NCBI RefSeq assembly: GCF_000513935.1
Contig: NZ_AZUY01000034.1
Span: 1-64,000 of the forward strand
Reading direction: 5' to 3'
Origin: Mesorhizobium sp. WSM3626
GTDB lineage: Bacteria; Pseudomonadota; Alphaproteobacteria; Rhizobiales; Rhizobiaceae
Length of the DNA: 64,000 nucleotides
Shown here: one piece after another, positions 8,151 through 17,242 of the stretch
Layout: every line of letters starts with the position of its first letter
How positions within the stretch are numbered: the stretch's first letter is position 1
The notes under the pieces: generated by a model
What the model was told of the DNA's origin: nothing
The model's input: the letters and a program-made list of their open reading frames with translations, nothing else
Database searches by the model: none
Translations under genes and position numbers: made by a program

Positions 8151-8630
8151 ATGGTCACGTGGCTGAAGCGGACTCTCGAACGATTCCACCGCGACGAGCG
8201 CGGCGCGGTCCTCGCCGAAGCGCTGATAATCGTGCCGTTCGTCACGCTGTTTTCCGTTGGGATCCTGGAATTCGGCAACATGTTCTGGGAGAAGGAGCAA
8301 ATCGAGACCGGACTGCGTGACGCGGCGCGCTATCTTGCGCGTTGCCAGCCAAGCAATGCGGTTTCCGGCTACGTGTCGCAATGCAGCGACACCGTTGCCC
8401 GGCGCATCGCCTACTACGGAACGTCCAACCCCGCCGCCACAGCGCTGCGGGTGCCTGGATGGGGGCCAAGCGGAAGTGCGATCGTGTTCGCCACGGTTAC
8501 GCGTGCGGGGAAAACGGTCAACGTCGCGAGCACGTCACTTGCTTACAGCAATTCACCGCTGTTCGGCTGGCTTGGCCTCGCCAACATCACCATCCAGGCC
8601 TATCATGAAGAGAGGTATATCGGATGGTGA
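8151..8630 (+). CDS. tadE: TadE-like pseudopilin
   Basis: This 159-residue protein shows the TadE pattern: a short basic N-terminus, then RDERGAVLAEALIIVPFVTLFSVGILEF with a glutamate in the hydrophobic helix, then a periplasmic domain with paired cysteines (RCQPSNAVSGYVSQC). I start at ATG 8151, with GAGGAGG about 14 bases upstream; the frame is open further up but that part is the tadG remnant. Its stop overlaps the start of the next tadE-like gene by 7 bases. Confidence 0.85.
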   Translation: MVTWLKRTLERFHRDERGAVLAEALIIVPFVTLFSVGILEFGNMFWEKEQIETGLRDAARYLARCQPSNAVSGYVSQCSDTVARRIAYYGTSNPAATALRVPGWGPSGSAIVFATVTRAGKTVNVASTSLAYSNSPLFGWLGLANITIQAYHEERYIGW

Positions 8631-9253
8631 GGGTCTCTCCGTTCCGATCCTTTGTTCGTGAAGAGGTCGGTGCCGTTCTCGCCGAAGGGCTGATCGTATT
8701 TCCCTTGGTCTTGTTGGTCTTCGCCGCCTTCGTCGAGTTCGGCTACGCGATGTTCCAGTGGAACCAGACCGTCAAGGCGTTGCAATTTGGCGCGCGCAAG
8801 GTGGCGGTTTCGAGTTCGATGGTAACCGGTTTCGATCCCGTCACCGTGACAGCCGTGGCGTCCGGCGGCACGAACGGCGGCGTGGCGATACCGGTCGGCG
8901 CGCTTGGCCCCTGGACATGCACCGGCAGGCCGGCCTGCACCTCGGAACTCAACCGCATCGTGTATGGCGCCCCCGGGGCGACAACATGCCAAGCGATCGG
9001 CACCGGAAGCCCCGCAATGTGCCAACTGAACCCGCGCATCGGGATAAACAACGTTCGCGTCACGTATATGATGTCGGGACTTGGCTATTACGGAAGGCCG
9101 GCAGGCGCCGTGCTAACCATACGCATGGAAGTTCTCGGCATCACTTTCAATCTGCCTTTACTTGGCGCTTTATTAGGTCTCAATAATGTTACGATTCCAG
9201 CCTTGCCGGTGACCATCACAAGCGAGGACCTGGACACAAACTCGGGCAGCTGA
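8624..9253 (+). CDS. Second TadE/TadF-like pseudopilin
   Basis: This 209-residue protein has the motif REEVGAVLAEGLIVFPLVLLVF at residues 12-33, a TadE-type prepilin-like helix with a conserved glutamate. A larger periplasmic domain follows with cysteine pairs (WTCTGRPACTSE; TTCQAIGTGSPAMCQ). It starts inside the end of the preceding tadE gene, so the two are translationally coupled. Minor pseudopilins of this kind work with TadG in pilus assembly. Its position second in the pair fits TadF, but the sequence does not decide between TadE and TadF. Confidence 0.8.
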   Translation: MVRVSPFRSFVREEVGAVLAEGLIVFPLVLLVFAAFVEFGYAMFQWNQTVKALQFGARKVAVSSSMVTGFDPVTVTAVASGGTNGGVAIPVGALGPWTCTGRPACTSELNRIVYGAPGATTCQAIGTGSPAMCQLNPRIGINNVRVTYMMSGLGYYGRPAGAVLTIRMEVLGITFNLPLLGALLGLNNVTIPALPVTITSEDLDTNSGS

Positions 9254-9284
9254 CCACGGCAGTGGAAACATCGGGCATTCTCGG

Positions 9285-10430
9285 ATGACAAGCCATATGA
9301 ACTTTTCGAGACGAGTGAAGGTGCTGATCGCCTCGGCGGATCAGGCGGCGTCCGAGTTCATGCAGAGCTCGCTGTCGGCGCTCTCGCAATACGACTGCGA
9401 GGTGAAGGATCACGGCGCGCTGCTCGACAAGCGCCTGGCGGTCGATCCGGCAAGCTACGATTTGCTGGTGCTCGACGCCGGCGATGGCGCCCTTCTCGAA
9501 AGCAGCGCCGCACAGGAACTGCGGCGCAAGTTCGCCGCGCTTCCGCTGATCGTGGTTTCCGATCCGCTGACCGACCAGCGCATGCGGCTGCTGCTGAAGC
9601 TCAACGGCAGCGACTGGGTGAGAAAGCCGCTGGACCGCAAGAGCTTCCTGGAAGCCGTGACCGGAAATGTGCAGATGGCGCATTCAGGTGGCAACCATGT
9701 GCATGCGGTCGTCTCGGCGGTGGGCGGAGCCGGCGGAACCTCCGTCGCCATCTCGCTGGCCGATGCGCTTGCCCGTACGGCGAAGAAGACGCAAGTCAGC
9801 GTTGCCCTGTTCGATCTCGATTTTACCACCGGCGCCTGCGGTCATTACCTGAATACGCCCAATGACTACGATTTGCGGCCGATCATTGCCCAACCATCGC
9901 GGGTCGATCTGGAATTCATCGACATTATCAAGAAAAAGCACCAGCGCGGCTTTTCGCTGCTGTCGTTCCGGCAACCCGGCGTCTCCATGGCTCCCTCCGG
10001 CGGCGAGCTTGTCCTGCGGATGCTGGACGTCGTGTCTCTCCAGAACAATCACACCGTGGTCGACATCCCCTATTACGAGACGAGCTGGAAGGATGAACTG
10101 CTGGCCGCGGTCAATTCCATCCATCTGGTCACCGAATTGACCATCCCTGGCCTGCAGCAGGCCAAGGAAGTCTACAACCGGATCAAGAAGCTCAGAAGCG
10201 ACGATATTGCCGTCAAGGTCATCGCCAACAAGCATCGCAGGCGTCTCTTCAGCTTCGGCATCGGCAAGAAGGACGCCAACAACATCTTCAAGCAATCGAG
10301 CGCCATGGTCGTCGAGGACGATTGGGGCACCATGAACGAGGCAATCAATCGAGGCATGCTGCCGGCCGAAGTCAACCCGCGCTCAAAATTCGTCCGCCAG
10401 ATCGAAAAACTTGCCGAGGCCGTCAAATGA
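9285..10430 (+). CDS. cpaE: Pilus assembly ATPase-like localisation factor CpaE/TadZ
   Basis: This 381-residue protein has an N-terminal receiver-like domain (about 1-125) and a C-terminal MinD/ParA-like domain. The P-loop is degenerate: SAVGGAGGTSVAISL lacks both lysines of the deviant Walker A motif (KGGxGKT), as often seen in the atypical TadZ ATPases. FDLDFTTGACGHYLN takes the place of the switch region. CpaE marks the cell pole where the Tad machine is assembled. Its stop codon overlaps the start of the next gene (ATGA). Confidence 0.9.
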   Translation: MTSHMNFSRRVKVLIASADQAASEFMQSSLSALSQYDCEVKDHGALLDKRLAVDPASYDLLVLDAGDGALLESSAAQELRRKFAALPLIVVSDPLTDQRMRLLLKLNGSDWVRKPLDRKSFLEAVTGNVQMAHSGGNHVHAVVSAVGGAGGTSVAISLADALARTAKKTQVSVALFDLDFTTGACGHYLNTPNDYDLRPIIAQPSRVDLEFIDIIKKKHQRGFSLLSFRQPGVSMAPSGGELVLRMLDVVSLQNNHTVVDIPYYETSWKDELLAAVNSIHLVTELTIPGLQQAKEVYNRIKKLRSDDIAVKVIANKHRRRLFSFGIGKKDANNIFKQSSAMVVEDDWGTMNEAINRGMLPAEVNPRSKFVRQIEKLAEAVK

Positions 10431-11011
10431 CCGGTCTGGGCCGGATAGGCCGCCTCACGCGCGGCGGCGCCGGAGCCGGTCTTTTGTTATTGGCCGTCGC
10501 CGGTATCGGCAGAGCTGACGCGACGGAGCGACGAAGCGAACCGGTGCCGAAGAGCCTTGGGCCGGTCACCAGGCGCGTCGTTGCGACGGAGACCAGGGAA
10601 AAGCCGGGAACAATCCTGATCTCGACCGCGGCGCGAACGCTCGACTTCGTCGTGGCGCCCGGCAAGGTCGCCCGATACTCGATCGGCGTGGCCAAGGATG
10701 GGTTCGTTTGGACCGGCACAGTGCGCGTCGGCGACAAGGCCGAATGGCCGGAATGGCGACCGCCGGCCGAGATGCGCCAGCGCGACCCGCGGCTGCCGGA
10801 AATGATGCCGGCGGGTCCCTACAATCCGCTCGGCGCGCGTGCGATCTATCTGTTCAAGGGGCAGCGCGACACTCTCTACCGCATCCACGGCACCAACGAT
10901 GCGCCCTCGATCGGCGGCTTCGTTTCTTCCGGCTGTTTTCGCATGACGAACGCCGATGTGCTGGAGCTCTACGGCGAGGTGCGCATTGGCGCAAAAGTGA
11001 TTGTCGAATAG
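10427..11011 (+). CDS. L,D-transpeptidase (YkuD) embedded in the pilus operon
   Basis: This 194-residue protein has a signal-like N-terminus (residues 10-30) and a YkuD catalytic domain. The domain includes YNPLGARAIYLF and the signature HGTNDAPSIGGFVSSGCFRM, with His154 and the catalytic Cys170. Such enzymes make 3-3 cross-links in peptidoglycan or attach proteins to it, in the periplasm. The ATG overlaps the cpaE stop, and cpaF follows after 14 bases, so it belongs to the tad transcript. It could locally remodel the cell wall for the pilus; that role is inference. Confidence 0.85.
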   Translation: MTGLGRIGRLTRGGAGAGLLLLAVAGIGRADATERRSEPVPKSLGPVTRRVVATETREKPGTILISTAARTLDFVVAPGKVARYSIGVAKDGFVWTGTVRVGDKAEWPEWRPPAEMRQRDPRLPEMMPAGPYNPLGARAIYLFKGQRDTLYRIHGTNDAPSIGGFVSSGCFRMTNADVLELYGEVRIGAKVIVE

Positions 11012-11025
11012 GAAGAGCGGGCGGT

Positions 11026-12465
11026 ATGGCCAACGGGATCATTGGGCGATTTTACAGGTCACGATCCGAGGGCCTGCCGGAACAGGCACTTGGCGCAGGC
11101 GCGGACCTTGCGCTCATCGAGAAGACCGAAGCCGTTCCTTCCGTGCCGCCGCCGACCGAGGACCCGAAACCGGTGGAGGGAGGTTCTCTTGGCCCCGACA
11201 TGGTTTCGGAGCGGGTGAACCTGCACCGCTATCTTCTGGACCGTATCAATCTCGGTCTGCTTGAAACGGCGCAGAATGACGAACTCGCCGCCGAGATCCG
11301 GCCGCTGGTGCGCGAATATGTCCGGGCGCGGAATTTCCCGCTCAATGCGCGTGAACTCGACGGCCTGATCAGCGATATCACCGACGAAATGCTCGGGCTG
11401 GGTCCGATAGAGCCGTTGCTCAAGGACGATACGATTTCCGACATCCTGATCAACGGCCACGAGCACGTCTATATCGAGCGCTATGGCCAGATCGAGGATA
11501 CGCCTATCCGGTTCAAGGACGAAGATCACCTTATGCGCGTGATCAACAAGATCGTCACGACCGTCGGGCGACGTGTGGACGAGTCTTCGCCGCTGGTCGA
11601 CGCGCGACTTCCCGACGGATCCCGCGTGAACGCCGCCATTAGGCCGGTCGCGATCGACGGTCCGCTCGTCTCGATCCGCAAGTTTTCACGTCGGCCGTAT
11701 ACGCTCGACCGCCTTGTCGAAAGTCATTCGATGGCCAAGGCGATGCAGGTTCTGCTGACCGCGGCCGTCAAGGGCAAGGTGTCGATGATCATCTCTGGAG
11801 GAACCGGCTCCGGAAAGACCACCATGCTCAACGCGCTTTCGTCGCAGATTTCAAATCGCGAGCGCCTGATCACGATCGAAGACGCTGCCGAATTGCAGCT
11901 GCAGCAACCCCATGTCGGTCGACTCGAAACGCGGCCACCGACGCTGGACGGACGCGGCGAAATACGCCAGCGCGAACTCCTGAAGAACGCACTTCGCATG
12001 CGGCCCGACAGGATTATCGTGGGCGAGGTCCGCGGCGAGGAAGCTTTCGACATGCTGCAGGCCATGAATACCGGTCACGAAGGATCGATGACCACGATTC
12101 ACGCCAACACGCCGCGGGATGCGGTCTCCAGGCTTGAGCAAATGATCGGCATGGCGGGCATGCCGATGTCGCAGCTGAGCATCAAGTCCCAGATCGCTTC
12201 GGCAATCACCCTGATCGTCCAGGTCGAGCGTCTTCACGACGGCACGCGGCGTCTGGTTTCAGTTACCGAAATCACCGGCATGGAGGGCGACGTCGTCCAG
12301 ATGCAGGAGATCATGAAATTCCAGAAGCTTGGTGTCGACGACTTGAACAGAGTGAACGGACAGTTCCGGGCAACCGGCATCCGTCCGCGGTTCCTCGAGC
12401 ACATCGCCGAACTGGGCTTCCAGCTGCCGGGCGATATTTTCGATCCGACTCGCTCCCTGATGTAG
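11026..12465 (+). CDS. cpaF: Pilus assembly/secretion ATPase CpaF/TadA
   Basis: This 479-residue cytoplasmic hexameric ATPase powers Flp pilus assembly. Walker A is GGTGSGKTT at residues 258-266. The Asp box is [20 protein letters not shown], Walker B is [12 protein letters not shown], and the His box is [16 protein letters not shown]. The N-terminal domain includes [20 protein letters not shown]. The start at ATG 11026 has GGAAGAG upstream; a longer open frame from 10708 overlaps the transpeptidase and is not used. Length and motifs are normal. Confidence 0.95.
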   Translation: MANGIIGRFYRSRSEGLPEQALGAGADLALIEKTEAVPSVPPPTEDPKPVEGGSLGPDMVSERVNLHRYLLDRINLGLLETAQNDELAAEIRPLVREYVRARNFPLNARELDGLISDITDEMLGLGPIEPLLKDDTISDILINGHEHVYIERYGQIEDTPIRFKDEDHLMRVINKIVTTVGRRVDESSPLVDARLPDGSRVNAAIRPVAIDGPLVSIRKFSRRPYTLDRLVESHSMAKAMQVLLTAAVKGKVSMIISGGTGSGKTTMLNALSSQISNRERLITIEDAAELQLQQPHVGRLETRPPTLDGRGEIRQRELLKNALRMRPDRIIVGEVRGEEAFDMLQAMNTGHEGSMTTIHANTPRDAVSRLEQMIGMAGMPMSQLSIKSQIASAITLIVQVERLHDGTRRLVSVTEITGMEGDVVQMQEIMKFQKLGVDDLNRVNGQFRATGIRPRFLEHIAELGFQLPGDIFDPTRSLM

Positions 12466-12472
12466 GTGTGCA

Positions 12473-13426
12473 ATGGAACTCATGCTCGTCTACGCAGCGG
12501 TTTTTATTGGTGGCCTGATCATATTCGAACGGGTCACGGGGACCATCGCGAACCACTTCCGGCGAAGCAGCGCGCTGAACTACCGACTCAAACTTCTGCA
12601 AGGCAACGAGGACGGCCTTGGCGTCTTCAAGGGAATGGTTCGCGAAAGGGCGCTCGACTATGATCGAGGCGGCATTAAGCCGGTGGTCCAGCTGCGGCGG
12701 CTGTTCGCACAATCCGGGCTGAAAATAAACGCTTTGAGGTTGGTGATCTATGCGCCCGTGGCTGCGGTGCTCGTCTGGTTGTTGCTGAGCTACTTCGGCG
12801 TTTCGACAATTCCGAAGATCATCCTCATAGTCTTCTTTTTGGTCGCCTTGCCGTTTGTCTACATGATGCGCGTGCGCGGGGCGCGGATAAGAAAATTCAC
12901 GTCCCAGTTACCCGGCACCCTAGACGTGGTGACCCGGAGCCTTTCGGCCGGGCATCCATTGCCGATATCGATTTCCCTGGTCTCACGGGAATTGCCCGAT
13001 CCCATTGGGACGGAGTTCGGCATGCTCAGTGACGAACTCACCTACGGAACCGATCTCAACGATGCAATGCTGAACATGATCGAGCGCGTCGGAGCGGAGG
13101 ACCTGAAGCTTCTGGCGATCTCGATGAGCGTCCAGCGTGGAACAGGCGGCAATTTTGTTGAGATCCTGGAGAACCTAGCGAATGTGGTCCGCGAACGAGC
13201 GATCCTTCGGGCGAAGGTCAGGGCGTTGTCCTCTGAAGGCAGGATAACAGCCATAATTATGTCAGCATTCCCGTTCGGCCTTTATCTCATGATCAGCACA
13301 CTCGTGCCGACATATTTCGATCCTGTCTGGCAAAGTGGATATAGCAACGTTATTTTATCGATCGCCTTCACTGTGATGGCTATAGGGAATTATATTCTCT
13401 ATAAACTTGTGAATTTCGAATTTTGA
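12473..13426 (+). CDS. tadB: Inner-membrane platform protein TadB
   Basis: This 317-residue membrane protein has N-terminal helices (about 1-20, and two between 88 and 125), a T2SSF cytoplasmic domain (LPGTLDVVTRSLSAGHPLP; SVQRGTGGNFVEILENLA) and two C-terminal helices. TadB and TadC form the membrane platform on which CpaF acts. It starts 7 bases after cpaF and ends 9 bases before tadC. Confidence 0.93.
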   Translation: MELMLVYAAVFIGGLIIFERVTGTIANHFRRSSALNYRLKLLQGNEDGLGVFKGMVRERALDYDRGGIKPVVQLRRLFAQSGLKINALRLVIYAPVAAVLVWLLLSYFGVSTIPKIILIVFFLVALPFVYMMRVRGARIRKFTSQLPGTLDVVTRSLSAGHPLPISISLVSRELPDPIGTEFGMLSDELTYGTDLNDAMLNMIERVGAEDLKLLAISMSVQRGTGGNFVEILENLANVVRERAILRAKVRALSSEGRITAIIMSAFPFGLYLMISTLVPTYFDPVWQSGYSNVILSIAFTVMAIGNYILYKLVNFEF

Positions 13427-13435
13427 GTGCGATAG

Positions 13436-14377
13436 ATGACTGAAACACTGATCCTCCTAGCTACTTTCGCTGGCGTTCTGCTCTTTTCAACGGTCGTCGT
13501 TGGAAGGATTGCGAGCCAACGCGAAGTGGCGTCCAGGCTGGCAGATGTCGTGACCGACGGCGAGGCAGGAGGCAGTTCCTATTACGGTCCTGCCTCCGAA
13601 ATAATCGATGACAAGTATGGTGCCTTCGTCAAACACTATTTCAATGTGGTCAGGAAGGACACGAATTCCAATTCCTTGCCGAACCGGCTCTTGCGAGCCG
13701 GGTTCTTTTCGCCGCAGGCGAGTGCAATATTTCAGACCGCGCGTGCCGTGGTATCCTTACTGGTGTTGCTTGGCACGTTTCTGGTTATGGAACACTATTT
13801 GGTGAGCGTTTCCCGGACGCTCGCAATCTCGATATCCATGTTGTGCGGTGGCCTTGTTTTTTTCATCGCTGGCGTCGTGCTCGAACGCATGGGAGTTGCC
13901 AAGGAAAGAGCCTATCGCAGGATCTTTCCCGATTTCATGGATATGTTGATCGTTTGCGTCGACGCCGGCCTGAGCGTCGAAGCGGCGGCCGATCGTGTTG
14001 CACGAGAGTTCATGTCGACCCGGCCCGACTTCGGGCTGCACCTTTCCATCATGATGCTTGAGGTTCGCGGCGGCCGGCGCTTGCGCGATGCATTGACGAA
14101 CCTTTCGACCCGCCTGCGCATCGACGAGGCCAGGTCGCTTGCCGTGCTGTTCCGGCAATCGGAAGAACTTGGCTCCAGCGTAACGAAGAGCCTTCGCGTG
14201 TACAGCAAGGAAATGCGCCAGATGCGAATCCTGCGCGCCGAGGAAAAGGCCAATGCCCTGCCTATCAAGATGCTCTTTCCGCTGGCCACATGTCTGTTTC
14301 CGCTGAGCCTGATAATCGTCCTTGTCCCGATCATTATGCGCGTCGCTTCGATGCTGAAGACGTTGGTGCCTGGGTAG
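13436..14377 (+). CDS. tadC: Inner-membrane platform protein TadC
   Basis: This 313-residue partner of TadB has the same plan. Two or three N-terminal helices come first, then a T2SSF domain (FPDFMDMLIVCVDAGLSVEA; LFRQSEELGSSVTKSLRVYS), then a C-terminal helix near LFPLATCLFPLSLIIVLVPI. It is the last recognisable tad gene on this strand; no TadD-type TPR lipoprotein follows in the window. Confidence 0.92.
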   Translation: MTETLILLATFAGVLLFSTVVVGRIASQREVASRLADVVTDGEAGGSSYYGPASEIIDDKYGAFVKHYFNVVRKDTNSNSLPNRLLRAGFFSPQASAIFQTARAVVSLLVLLGTFLVMEHYLVSVSRTLAISISMLCGGLVFFIAGVVLERMGVAKERAYRRIFPDFMDMLIVCVDAGLSVEAAADRVAREFMSTRPDFGLHLSIMMLEVRGGRRLRDALTNLSTRLRIDEARSLAVLFRQSEELGSSVTKSLRVYSKEMRQMRILRAEEKANALPIKMLFPLATCLFPLSLIIVLVPIIMRVASMLKTLVPG

Positions 14378-14571
14378 CGCGCAATTCAGATCCGTGGAGA
14401 GGAGAGATGCGATACCGGCATCGTGGCGGCTAATTGCGAGCCTCAGCGCGGCTCCCTGGCCTCGGCGATCGGTTGGTTTCAGCTTCGCTGACGGGCTCTC
14501 GAACTCAACTCCGATCGAGTTTCTCGACACGTTCAAGCTTCAGCGGCACGGTTCACGAAATATTATGTGAC

Positions 14572-14596
14572 GGAACGTCCGGGCCGCTGGTTTCTT
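14572..14596 (+). promoter_or_regulatory. Possible EcfG/RpoE2-type promoter for the KGG gene
   Basis: GGAAC (14572-14576) is followed after 17 bases by CTT, that is GGAAC-N18-TT. This fits the Sinorhizobium RpoE2 pattern but lacks the G of the usual GTT. It lies about 50 bases before the next start. The rest of the 267-base gap after tadC holds nothing I can name. Confidence 0.35.
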
Positions 14597-14644
14597 TGAC
14601 CCTCGAGGCGGTCGTTCGCCTCGGTAACTCAAAGGAGAAGAAGA

Positions 14645-14842
14645 ATGCCCAATAAAGGTGGTAGCCATGAGCAACATGTGAAAGCAGGCCAGCAGAGCCA
14701 CAAGAACATGGATGACAAGAACCGTCAGCAGCAGGCGGCCGGTGGCAACCAGCGCCAGCCAGGCGACAGCTCCGGCAATATGCGCGGCGGGACCCATGAA
14801 CAGCATGTGAGAGCTGGCGAGCAAAGCCACAAGAATCGCTAG
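14645..14842 (+). CDS. Small KGG-repeat stress protein
   Basis: This 65-residue, highly hydrophilic protein carries two copies of one unit, GGSHEQHVKAGQQSHKN at the start and GGTHEQHVRAGEQSHKN at the end, joined by a glutamine-rich linker. The repeat resembles the KGG/GsiB/con-10 stress proteins, which are disordered, hydrophilin-like and induced by starvation or desiccation. AAAGGAGAAGA precedes ATG 14645. A strong hairpin follows. Confidence 0.75.
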   Translation: MPNKGGSHEQHVKAGQQSHKNMDDKNRQQQAAGGNQRQPGDSSGNMRGGTHEQHVRAGEQSHKNR

Positions 14843-14859
14843 CCGACCCCTGTGGCATC

Positions 14860-14889
14860 GAGCCCGTCCCGAGCGCTCGGGACGGGCTC
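14860..14889 (+). terminator. Strong hairpin after the KGG gene
   Basis: GAGCCCGTCCCGAG (14860-14873) pairs perfectly with CTCGGGACGGGCTC (14876-14889) around a two-base CG centre. No T-run follows, so it may be a terminator or an mRNA-stabilising element. Confidence 0.65.
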
Positions 14890-14963
14890 TGCGTGGTGAT
14901 AGGTGCTGCGGTCAACCCGCCCGGTCCGGCGAAAGAGAGGCCGCCGAAAGAGAGACAGATTTG

Positions 14964-15128
14964 ATGCCCGATCCGAGAGAACCCGACCCCAACCGCGACG
15001 TGCCCATGCCCGCTCCCAACTGGAAGCCCAAGCCGATCGGAGAACCGGAGCCGGACGGATTGCCCGATGAGGCGCCGTTGCCCAATCCTGATGAGAATGA
15101 AGAGCCCCCGTTGCATGCGGCCGGCTGA
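14964..15128 (+). CDS. Short proline- and acid-rich protein of unknown function
   Basis: ATG 14964 opens a 54-residue frame rich in Pro, Asp, Glu and Asn (MPDPREPDPNRDVPMPAPNW at the start, ENEEPPLHAAG at the end). GAGAGACAG is upstream. The composition is that of a disordered protein. It sits among other small hydrophilic genes of the stress island. No family is recognised, and expression is unproven. Confidence 0.45.
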   Translation: MPDPREPDPNRDVPMPAPNWKPKPIGEPEPDGLPDEAPLPNPDENEEPPLHAAG

Positions 15129-15150
15129 CCCGATTGCGGACGTCGTTCGG

Positions 15151-15444
15151 TCACTCGTCGTCGGAGCGGTTGCCTTCCCGTGACGGATCGCGTGAGATGA
15201 CCGCCTCCTCGACATCGTCGGGCAAGGCCTCGTCGCTTTCCTGGTAGGCGTTGTCGTCATTTTCCTCGGGCAAGTCGCCCTCAGCCTCGTCTTCCACCTC
15301 GGCGTCGTCGGGAAGGATTTTCGCGCCTGCGAGCGCGTCCCAGTCCTGCTGCTCGATCACGGGACCTTCGGTTTCTGCCGCGTCTTCGGCCTGCACTGCG
15401 TCGTCGGGCTGCACTGAGGGTTGCTTTGTTTTGCGGGGGTCCAT
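15151..15444 (-). CDS. Acidic disordered protein of unknown function
   Basis: This 97-residue, very acidic protein has long runs of Asp and Glu and no hydrophobic core (QQDWDALAGAKILPDDAEVE in the middle). GGAG precedes ATG 15444, which is why I prefer it over an upstream ATG at 15498. It lies 65 bases downstream of the ferritin-like gene on the same strand and may be its operon partner. No family is recognised. Confidence 0.6.
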   Translation of the reverse strand: MDPRKTKQPSVQPDDAVQAEDAAETEGPVIEQQDWDALAGAKILPDDAEVEDEAEGDLPEENDDNAYQESDEALPDDVEEAVISRDPSREGNRSDDE

Positions 15445-15509
15445 CGTCGTTCTCCGAAATCCGGGGAGTTGCCCCGGATCGCCTGGCGCCCGGGGCAACC
15501 GCTCGCCAG

Positions 15510-16028
15510 CTAGGCGGCCTGTTTCAGGGCACGTTCATTGACGCCGCCCTCGCCAAGGCTGGAGAGTGCCTTGTCGGTCGCCGTCTCTTCCTCAAGGGTC
15601 TCGTTGAGGAGTTTGACCACGTCGCTTTTGCCGAGTTGTTCGGCCCAGGCGATCAGCGTACCGTAGCGCGCGATCTCGTAGTGTTCGACGGCCTGCGCCG
15701 CTCCGACCAGCCCAGCATCCAGCGCGGGGTCGCCCTTATATTCCTGGAGGACTTCCGAACCCTCCTCGATGATGCCGTCGATGGCCGGACAGGTCTTGCC
15801 TCGGGCCGGCTTGTCGAGAAGCTCGAAAATCTGTTCGAGGCGGTCGACCTGGCCCTCGGTCTCTTGCAGATGTTTCTCGAACGCCGCCGAAACATCTTCG
15901 GATTCGGCGCCCTTCGCCATTTTCGGCAGCGCCTTCAGGATTTTCTTCTCGGCATAATAGATGTCCTTCAGCCCGTCGAGGAACAGGGCTTCAAGGCCCT
16001 TCGGTGCCGCTTTCTTCGCAGTCGCCAT
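15510..16028 (-). CDS. YciE/YciF-type ferritin-like protein (DUF892)
   Basis: This 172-residue protein is a four-helix ferritin-like bundle of the YciE/YciF family. Typical segments are FLDGLKDIYYAEKKILKALP, then FEKHLQETEGQVDRLEQIFE, then EHYEIARYGTLIAWAEQLG. The glutamates and histidines expected to bind a di-metal site are spread through these helices. The family is linked to general and osmotic stress. ATG 16028 is preferred to 16043. A clean EcfG-type promoter lies 58 bases upstream of the start. Confidence 0.88.
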   Translation of the reverse strand: MATAKKAAPKGLEALFLDGLKDIYYAEKKILKALPKMAKGAESEDVSAAFEKHLQETEGQVDRLEQIFELLDKPARGKTCPAIDGIIEEGSEVLQEYKGDPALDAGLVGAAQAVEHYEIARYGTLIAWAEQLGKSDVVKLLNETLEEETATDKALSSLGEGGVNERALKQAA

Positions 16029-16086
16029 GATTGTCATCTCCAACTATCAATTATCGTGAAGCCCACCAGCGGTGTAGCTGGGGCAC

Positions 16087-16111
16087 AACTTGCCATCGGG
16101 AAGGTTGTTCC
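16087..16111 (-). promoter_or_regulatory. EcfG/RpoE2-type promoter of the ferritin-like gene
   Basis: Read on the minus strand, GGAAC (16111-16107) is followed after 17 bases by GTT (16089-16087). GGAAC-N17-GTT is the consensus of the Alphaproteobacterial general stress sigma factor. Confidence 0.7.
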
Positions 16112-16180
16112 AGCCATTTCGCAAAGAGCCGGCCGGGAGGGCGCCTCCGGCCAGCGAGCGCGCCCGTGGCGCGAACTGCG

Positions 16181-17182
16181 TCACTCGATCTGCCGCATGG
16201 TGCACTGGCGCGGCGCCTTGTCCGGGCGCCAGCGCAACAGTTTGGTGCCATGCCGGAACCTGTCGCCGGTGACATGGTCGAAGCGGACCTCGACCACCAG
16301 TTCCGGCCGCAGGGGCTCCCATTCGCCGCTGCGCTGCGTACTCCAGCGGCTCGGCCCGCCCGGCGCCTTGCCGGTGAAGCCGGGTCCGCCACGCAGCTTT
16401 TCCAGCTCTCGGGTGACACGGGCCCGGTCATCCCTGCCGATGGTCGAGGTAAAGCCGACATGGTCGAGTTTACCGCTCTCGTCGTAAAGGCCGAGCAGGA
16501 GCGAGCCGACCTCGCTGCTGCCGGTCAGATAGCGGAATCCGCCAACCACGCAGTCGGCCGTGCGCAACCTTTTGACCTTGACCATCGCGCGTTCGCCCGG
16601 CCGGTAGGGATCGGTCAGCAATTTGGCGACGACGCCGTCGGTGGGGCCATGGCCGGCCCCTTCCAGCCAGCGCCTGGCGGCCGGCGGATCGGTCGCGCTG
16701 GGCGAGAGCCGCAAGCCGGGCTTGGCGCAATCGCGAACGAAGGCCTCGACCGCCCGGCGGCGTCGCGACAACGGCTCGCCAAGCAGGATCGTCCCGCCCG
16801 GCGCGGCCGGCATGTCGAACAGGATCAGCCGGGCAGGGGTTTGCGCACTCAGCTTGCGGATACGGCTTTCGGCCGGGTGAAGCCGCATCTGCAGCGCGTC
16901 GAAGGATAGCTGGCCATCGAGTTCGATGACGATTTCGCCATCGACAACGAAGTTGCGGGCCTCCACCTGCTGCAGCATGGCGACGAGTTCCGGGAAGTAA
17001 CGGCCAAGAGGTTTGCCGGATTTGGCGCGCAAGTCGACATCCGTGTCGCCCTTGAAGGCGAGGCAGCGAAACCCGTCCCATTTGGGCTCGTATTGCCAAA
17101 GGCCTTCCCCCTCCGGCAGGGCGTCGGCGGCCTTGGCCTCCATGGGCGGCGTGTCCAGGGGTAGGGCGAACCTGTGCGTCAT
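16181..17182 (-). CDS. ligC: ATP-dependent DNA ligase, LigC type
   Basis: This 333-residue ligase has the adenylation motif EPKWDGFR with catalytic Lys34, then DGEIVIE (motif III), DGVVAK (motif IV) and MVKVKR (motif V). An OB-fold domain covers the last 110 residues. There is no polymerase or nuclease domain, so it is a LigC-type enzyme rather than full LigD; such ligases join nicks and assist end joining or base excision repair. No Ku gene is in the window. ATG 17182 (MTHRFAL) is chosen over 17194. It is the last gene of a stress-island run on this strand. Confidence 0.88.
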   Translation of the reverse strand: MTHRFALPLDTPPMEAKAADALPEGEGLWQYEPKWDGFRCLAFKGDTDVDLRAKSGKPLGRYFPELVAMLQQVEARNFVVDGEIVIELDGQLSFDALQMRLHPAESRIRKLSAQTPARLILFDMPAAPGGTILLGEPLSRRRRAVEAFVRDCAKPGLRLSPSATDPPAARRWLEGAGHGPTDGVVAKLLTDPYRPGERAMVKVKRLRTADCVVGGFRYLTGSSEVGSLLLGLYDESGKLDHVGFTSTIGRDDRARVTRELEKLRGGPGFTGKAPGGPSRWSTQRSGEWEPLRPELVVEVRFDHVTGDRFRHGTKLLRWRPDKAPRQCTMRQIE

Positions 17183-17242
17183 TGCCTGAACCATCGCTTT
17201 CCGGGGCGTCGCGCCCCTCGGCGAAGCGCCCGCAAAGACACC

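Noticed and set aside
14572-14596. Treating the GGAAC site before the KGG gene as equal to the other EcfG promoters
   Set aside because: Its -10 element reads CTT, not GTT, so I kept it only at low confidence.
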